Assembly (NCBI GenBank): GCA_900552735.1
Contig: USBA01000060.1
Span: 1 to 10,232 of the forward strand
Origin: an uncultured Collinsella sp.
GTDB taxonomy: Bacteria > Actinomycetota > Coriobacteriia > Coriobacteriales > Coriobacteriaceae
Length of the DNA stretch: 10,232 bases
Direction: 5' to 3'
The notes below the pieces were generated by a model. That model saw nothing but the letters and a program-made list of their open reading frames with translations, made no database searches and had not been told where the DNA came from. The position numbers were made by a program, and so were the translations under genes. Of the stretch, positions 7,110 to 10,232 are shown piece after piece. Numbering within the stretch: position 1 is the first letter of the stretch; each line of letters opens with the position of its first letter.

Positions 7110-7117
7110 GGAGGGAG
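7110..7117 (+). promoter_or_regulatory. Ribosome-binding site fixing a GTG start
   Basis: GGAGGGAG ends 9 nt before the GTG at 7127. The alternative in-frame ATG at 7079 has no such site and lies in a promoter-like box, so the GTG is preferred. Confidence 0.65.
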
Positions 7118-7126
7118 TTCCGCGCC

Positions 7127-7999
7127 GTGAACCGCGATTTCGCCTCATCGCTCATCCAGCTCAACAATACGTTCTATCGCGAGCACTCCGCCTCCTTCTC
7201 CGATACGCGCCAGGCCCCGTGGCCCGGCTGGGTGCGCACCATGGATATCGCACTCGGGCAGCTCGACGTCGCCACGATCGAGCATCCCGTCCGCGTCTTC
7301 GATCTTGCCTGCGGCAATATGCGATTCGAGAACTTTGCCGCCGGCGGCGCACTTGCCGCCAAGGGCGTCGACGGCGCAAACCCCTCGGCGGATGCCAGCT
7401 GCCCGTTTGAGTTCTATGGTGTCGACTCGTGTCAGGATTTGGCTATCGATGCACGCGGCCACGCCCTGCGCATTCCCAACCTGCACTTCCAGGAACTCGA
7501 CGTGCTCGACGCTCTCATGAAGCTCAACCCCGCCGAGACGCCCGACGTGCTTTTCGACGCCCCACTCGCCGACATCTCGGTCTGCTTTGGCTTTATGCAC
7601 CACGTACCGTCATGCGAGTACCGCGTACGCGTGCTCGACGCCCTGGTGCGGCAGACGCGCCCAGGCGGCATCATCGCCATCAGCTTTTGGGAGTTCATGA
7701 ACGACGAGCGCATGGCGCGCAAGGCCGTTCGAGCCGAGGCCCGCGCCGAGCTCACCCCGCCGTTTGAGGGTTACGATTCAGCGCAGTTTGAAGCCGGCGA
7801 CCACCTCATCGGCTGGCAAAACGACCGCCATGCTTACCGCTATTGCCACCACTTTGACGATCAGCAGATCACCGACTTGGTGCGCGGCGTTCGCACGTTC
7901 TATAAGAGCGGCGAGGTCCCCGTACGCGAGCTTGAGCGTTTTCACGCCGACGGTCGCAGCGGCGAGCTCAACCGCTATGTAATTCTTAAGCGTCTGTAG
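7127..7999 (+). CDS. Trm9/ALKBH8-like SAM-dependent methyltransferase (candidate tRNA wobble-uridine methyltransferase)
   Basis: 290 residues from the GTG at 7127. A class I SAM methyltransferase: motif I FDLACGN (58-64), motif II YGVD (97-100), a post-motif region DISVCFGFMHHV (149-160) and RPGGIIAISFWEF (178-190). Several parts recall eukaryotic Trm9/ALKBH8 methyltransferases, from my memory of that family: FYREHSASFSDTRQAPWP (16-33) matches the N-terminal FSxTRxxPWP signature, HH (158-159) matches the family's HH after motif IV, FW (188-189) lies where Trm9 has CW, GDHLIGW (224-230) matches its DVFVPW-like loop, and YRYCHHF (237-243) its YRYYHLY-like strand. Trm9 methylates the carboxylate of cm5U34 in tRNA to give mcm5U, the step that follows Elp3. 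Elp3 is encoded about 2 kb away on the other strand. The upstream gap is divergent to the XRE unit. Methyltransferase class is certain; the Trm9-like role is inferred. It could also be an unrelated small-molecule methyltransferase. Confidence 0.85.
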   Translation: MNRDFASSLIQLNNTFYREHSASFSDTRQAPWPGWVRTMDIALGQLDVATIEHPVRVFDLACGNMRFENFAAGGALAAKGVDGANPSADASCPFEFYGVDSCQDLAIDARGHALRIPNLHFQELDVLDALMKLNPAETPDVLFDAPLADISVCFGFMHHVPSCEYRVRVLDALVRQTRPGGIIAISFWEFMNDERMARKAVRAEARAELTPPFEGYDSAQFEAGDHLIGWQNDRHAYRYCHHFDDQQITDLVRGVRTFYKSGEVPVRELERFHADGRSGELNRYVILKRL

Positions 8000-8036
8000 G
8001 ACCAAGCGACTCGCCGCTGAGCCGCACCGCAACTTT

Positions 8037-8053
8037 CGGGCACATTGTGCCCG
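8037..8053. repeat. 17-bp inverted repeat between the two methyltransferase genes
   Basis: CGGGCACA-T-TGTGCCCG, 8-nt perfect arms around one central base, 37 nt after the Trm9-like stop and 64 nt before the TrmB-like start. As RNA it would make a 7-bp stem with a 3-nt loop, but the following bases (CCCTCTTCC) are not U-rich. It may be an operator for the downstream gene or a weak terminator of the upstream one. Confidence 0.4.
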
Positions 8054-8117
8054 CCCTCTTCCAACCCATTGCCGGAACGTGCAGCCATGCGTTCCATACT
8101 TATGACCAAGGAGCCTC

Positions 8118-8957
8118 ATGGGAGCCGTCCACGTTCGCACGCCTAAGAACTTTGTGCTCGAGGAGCGCCTGGAGCGCTACGCCGGCGCCATCGAGACGAG
8201 CCCCGAGAACTATGCCGGACACTGGTGTGAGGCATGCACGCCGGCTGGCGGCAAGCCCTTCGGCCGCCTTCATCTCGCCCTAGGCTGCGGCAAAGGAACT
8301 TACCTGGTTGAGCGCGCTCGCCGTGAGCCCGATACCCTCTTTATCGGTATGGACCAGGAGCCCATCTGCATTGCCTATGCCGCCCAGAAGATTTGCGAGC
8401 AGGAGCTGTCCAATGCGCTTGTGCTGCCCCGAGACGCCGCATCGCTGCCGCGGCTGTTTGTCTCAGGCGAGCTCGATGCCATCACCATCAACTTTCCCAC
8501 TCCGCAGCCCAAGGCCAAGTACGCCAAAAAACGACTCGTCCATGTCGACCATCTGATGCTCTACCGTCCGCTCTTTGCTGCCGGCGCCACCGTCGCACTG
8601 CGCACCGACAGTAAACCGCTGCGCGACTACGCCCTGGGTCAGTTTGCCGCGGCCGGCTACGACACGCTTTGGGTAAGTGACGACGTCCGCCGCGACCATC
8701 CCGAGCATCCCGAGACCGAGTACGAGTGCCGCACGCGTGAAATGGGTGCCGCCGTCTATGGCATTTGCGCCACACCCGGTGTGCAGCCCAGCGATGAACA
8801 GCTCGCGGCGGGCCGCGCGCAGGAGCAGAGCCTCGCCTGCTACCTGCCCGATAACCTCGATGAGCTCACCTATGTACCTCTGGGCATGGAAGAGGCCGTC
8901 GAGAACTTTAGAAACCGCGCCCGCAAGGGCAAGAAGCGCCTGCCTCAGGAACGCTAA
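8118..8957 (+). CDS. TrmB-like tRNA (guanine-N7) methyltransferase homologue with altered active-site motif
   Basis: 279 residues; the start is supported by AAGGAG 4 nt upstream. TrmB methylates G46 in the tRNA variable loop to m7G using SAM. Family features: SAM loop LALGCGKGTYLVERA (53-67), FIGMD (75-79), NFPTPQPKAKYAKKRL (125-140) in the place of the hallmark NFxDPWPKxRHxKRRL motif, and TEYE (200-203) followed by a glycine strand, matching the conserved TxYE of TrmB. The SAM-loop Glu of typical TrmB (LEIGCGKG) is Ala here. In the hallmark motif the Asp is Thr, Trp is Gln, His is Tyr and an Arg is Lys; in E. coli TrmB the equivalent Asp, His and Arg are reported to be important. About 60 residues follow the usual end of the family, rich in charged residues and finishing in a basic tail (ARKGKKR, 268-274). 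So it is either a divergent TrmB or a paralogue with changed activity. It follows the Trm9-like gene by 118 nt in the same direction. Confidence 0.82.
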   Translation: MGAVHVRTPKNFVLEERLERYAGAIETSPENYAGHWCEACTPAGGKPFGRLHLALGCGKGTYLVERARREPDTLFIGMDQEPICIAYAAQKICEQELSNALVLPRDAASLPRLFVSGELDAITINFPTPQPKAKYAKKRLVHVDHLMLYRPLFAAGATVALRTDSKPLRDYALGQFAAAGYDTLWVSDDVRRDHPEHPETEYECRTREMGAAVYGICATPGVQPSDEQLAAGRAQEQSLACYLPDNLDELTYVPLGMEEAVENFRNRARKGKKRLPQER

Positions 8958-8991
8958 CACCGCGCGCCCATTTCCTGCATTTTCTCGCGCG

Positions 8992-9022
8992 CTGGCACCC
9001 CGCGCCGCCGCTACGCCATAAT
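8992..9022 (+). promoter_or_regulatory. Candidate promoter for the downstream helicase gene
   Basis: CATAAT (9017-9022, 5 of 6 matches to the -10 consensus) with a possible -35 CTGGCA (8992-8997) at a long 19-nt spacing. The leader to the ATG at 9056 would be about 27 nt. Confidence 0.35.
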
Positions 9023-9055
9023 AGTTGGCGGACAAACGCGAGAGAAAGCAAACAC

Positions 9056-10232
9056 ATGGCACAGACCACGACAGATACCGCCGCCAGCACCGTCTCCGGC
9101 GCCGGCGCCGCCAGCTCGTTCTCGGGCGGCACGGGAACCGAGGCAAAGTTCGGTTCGCTCGGCGTGCTCTCCCCCACCTGGTGGGAGCCCGAGGACGGCA
9201 GCGAGCCCGAACCATGGCTCACGCCCGACCAGGCCTTCGAACGCTTCTTTGAATGGACGAGCGATCGCGGCATTGAGCTGTGGGATCACCAAGAAGAAGC
9301 CCTCATGGACCTGGCAGCCGGCGATCACGTCATTTTAGGCACACCGACCGGATCGGGTAAATCGCTCGTCGCATTGGGCATGCTCTTTATGGGCATGGCG
9401 CAAGGCAAGCGTTGCTATTACACTGCTCCCATCAAGGCCCTGGTCAGCGAGAAGTTTTTTGATTTGGTGCAGGTGCTCGGCCGCGATAACGTCGGCATGA
9501 TCACCGGCGATACGCATATCAATACCAAGGCGCCCGTCATCTGCTGCACGGCCGAAATCCTTGCCAACGATGCACTGCGCGAGGGCGAGGGCGCCGACGT
9601 GGGCTGCGTGGCCATGGACGAGTTCCACTACTTTGCCGACCCCGACCGCGGCTGGGCCTGGCAGGTACCGCTGCTCGCCCTGCCCCACACGCAGTTTATG
9701 CTCATGAGCGCCACGCTCGGCGATGTCACTGCCATCGCCGCCTCACTCGAGGAGCACACCGGCGCTGCTTGCGACCTGGTTGTCGACGCCCCGCGTCCTG
9801 TTCCGCTGAGCTACGACTATGTGACGACCTCCCTCGAGGGCACGGTCGAGCTCGCCATGCGCCGTGGCGAGGCCCCACTCTATATCGTGCACTTTAGCCA
9901 GGATGCCGCCCTTGCGACGGCACAGTCGCTCGCCAATTTTGGCATCGCTAGCAAGGAGCAGCGCGAGGCCATTAAGGAAGCGGCAAAGGGCACGAGCTTC
10001 TCGACGGCCTTCGGCAAGATCCTCAAGCGCTTGCTCGGCTGCGGCGTCGGCGTGCACCATGCTGGCATGTTGCCGCGCTATCGCCTACTGGTCGAGCGCC
10101 TGGCGCAGCAGGGCCTGTTGCCCGTCATTTGCGGTACCGACACACTCGGCGTCGGCATTAACGTACCCATCCACACTGTGGTGCTCACCGCGCTCACCAA
10201 GTTCGATGGTTACAAGATGCGTCGCCTGCGCG
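9056..10232 (+). CDS. Ski2-like DEAD/DEAH-box helicase (DUF3516 type), 3'-partial
   Basis: The first 392 residues are in the window; the gene continues past the edge with no stop. A superfamily 2 helicase of the Ski2/DUF3516 kind found in actinobacteria, probably an RNA helicase. After a low-complexity Thr/Ala/Ser/Gly N-terminus (about 1-30) come: a Q-motif-like WDHQEEAL (about 76-83), Walker A GTPTGSGKS (95-103), Ia APIKALVSEKF (about 124-134), Ib TAEIL (about 165-169), II DEFH (188-191), III SAT (218-220), HHAGMLPRYR (334-343; a signature of the Ski2/Mtr4 group) and motif V GTDTLGVGINVP (360-371). The stretch TKFDGYKMRRLR just before the edge is where the family runs into motif VI (GRAGR), which is beyond the window. 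The start ATG has a modest purine-rich GAGAGAAAG upstream; no better start is seen. No partner gene is visible. Class is very secure; the DUF3516 domain itself would lie outside the window. Confidence 0.9.
   Translation, partial: MAQTTTDTAASTVSGAGAASSFSGGTGTEAKFGSLGVLSPTWWEPEDGSEPEPWLTPDQAFERFFEWTSDRGIELWDHQEEALMDLAAGDHVILGTPTGSGKSLVALGMLFMGMAQGKRCYYTAPIKALVSEKFFDLVQVLGRDNVGMITGDTHINTKAPVICCTAEILANDALREGEGADVGCVAMDEFHYFADPDRGWAWQVPLLALPHTQFMLMSATLGDVTAIAASLEEHTGAACDLVVDAPRPVPLSYDYVTTSLEGTVELAMRRGEAPLYIVHFSQDAALATAQSLANFGIASKEQREAIKEAAKGTSFSTAFGKILKRLLGCGVGVHHAGMLPRYRLLVERLAQQGLLPVICGTDTLGVGINVPIHTVVLTALTKFDGYKMRRLR

Larger units (their letters stand above)
6860..7126. other. Divergent intergenic region between the XRE and Trm9-like genes
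   Basis: 267 nt without a coding frame I can support. It contains the two plus-strand promoter candidates, two small palindromes and the ribosome-binding sites listed separately. For the minus-strand XRE gene I see no convincing promoter pair; TAGAAT (minus strand, 6962-6967) is a possible -10 without a good -35. It has more A/T than the genes around it. Confidence 0.6.

Noticed and set aside
7079..7126. ATG at 7079 as start of the Trm9-like gene
   Set aside because: No ribosome-binding site precedes it and it overlaps a -10-like box; the GTG at 7127 has GGAGGGAG at a good distance.
8958..9000. GCGCG and CGCGC arms after the TrmB-like gene as a terminator
   Set aside because: The arms are short, simple GC repeats around a loop of more than 15 nt with no U tract following.
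8463..9215. Minus-strand open frame of 250 codons across the TrmB-like end and the helicase start
   Set aside because: It crosses an intergenic region and two well-supported plus-strand genes, has an Arg-rich start without a ribosome-binding site and no domain.

Overview
The window is GC-rich, densely coded chromosomal DNA. Base composition, avoidance of A/T-ending codons and gene content (Lhr-type helicase, bacterial Elp3, Ski2-like helicase with an actinobacterial look) suggest a high-GC Actinomycetota, most likely a Coriobacteriia gut bacterium such as Collinsella. That assignment is inference from style and content; there is no rRNA or other marker. I see no tRNA, rRNA, CRISPR array, insertion sequence or phage gene.

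Layout. (1) 1-2325 (+): Lhr-like DEAD/DEAH helicase cut off at its N-terminus by the window edge. (2) 2352-5138 (-): two-gene unit, elp3 followed directly by a membrane-anchored spermidine-synthase-like methyltransferase-fold protein; the stop and start codons abut. (3) 5139-5237: short gap holding a strong hairpin and a -10-like box placed so that elp3 could be transcribed without a leader. (4) 5238-6859 (-): two-gene unit with a 4-nt ATGA overlap, an XRE-type regulator with two C-terminal membrane segments, then a DUF4097 membrane-anchored repeat protein. (5) 6860-7126: divergent intergenic region with promoter-like boxes and small palindromes. (6) 7127-7999 (+): class I SAM methyltransferase resembling the Trm9/ALKBH8 tRNA wobble-uridine methyltransferases. 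(7) 8118-8957 (+): TrmB-like tRNA (guanine-N7) methyltransferase homologue with a degenerate active-site motif. (8) 9056-10232 (+): N-terminal part of a Ski2/DUF3516-type helicase running off the window.

The theme is RNA. Elp3 makes 5-carboxymethyl-type modifications on U34 of tRNA, Trm9-type enzymes esterify that group to mcm5U, and TrmB methylates G46. Two helicases of different families flank these genes. The most interesting reading is that Elp3 and the Trm9-like protein form a bacterial cm5U to mcm5U wobble pathway. Next is the altered TrmB homologue, which may be a paralogue with a new job. The XRE/DUF4097 pair looks like a separate envelope-sensing module inserted between the RNA-modification genes.
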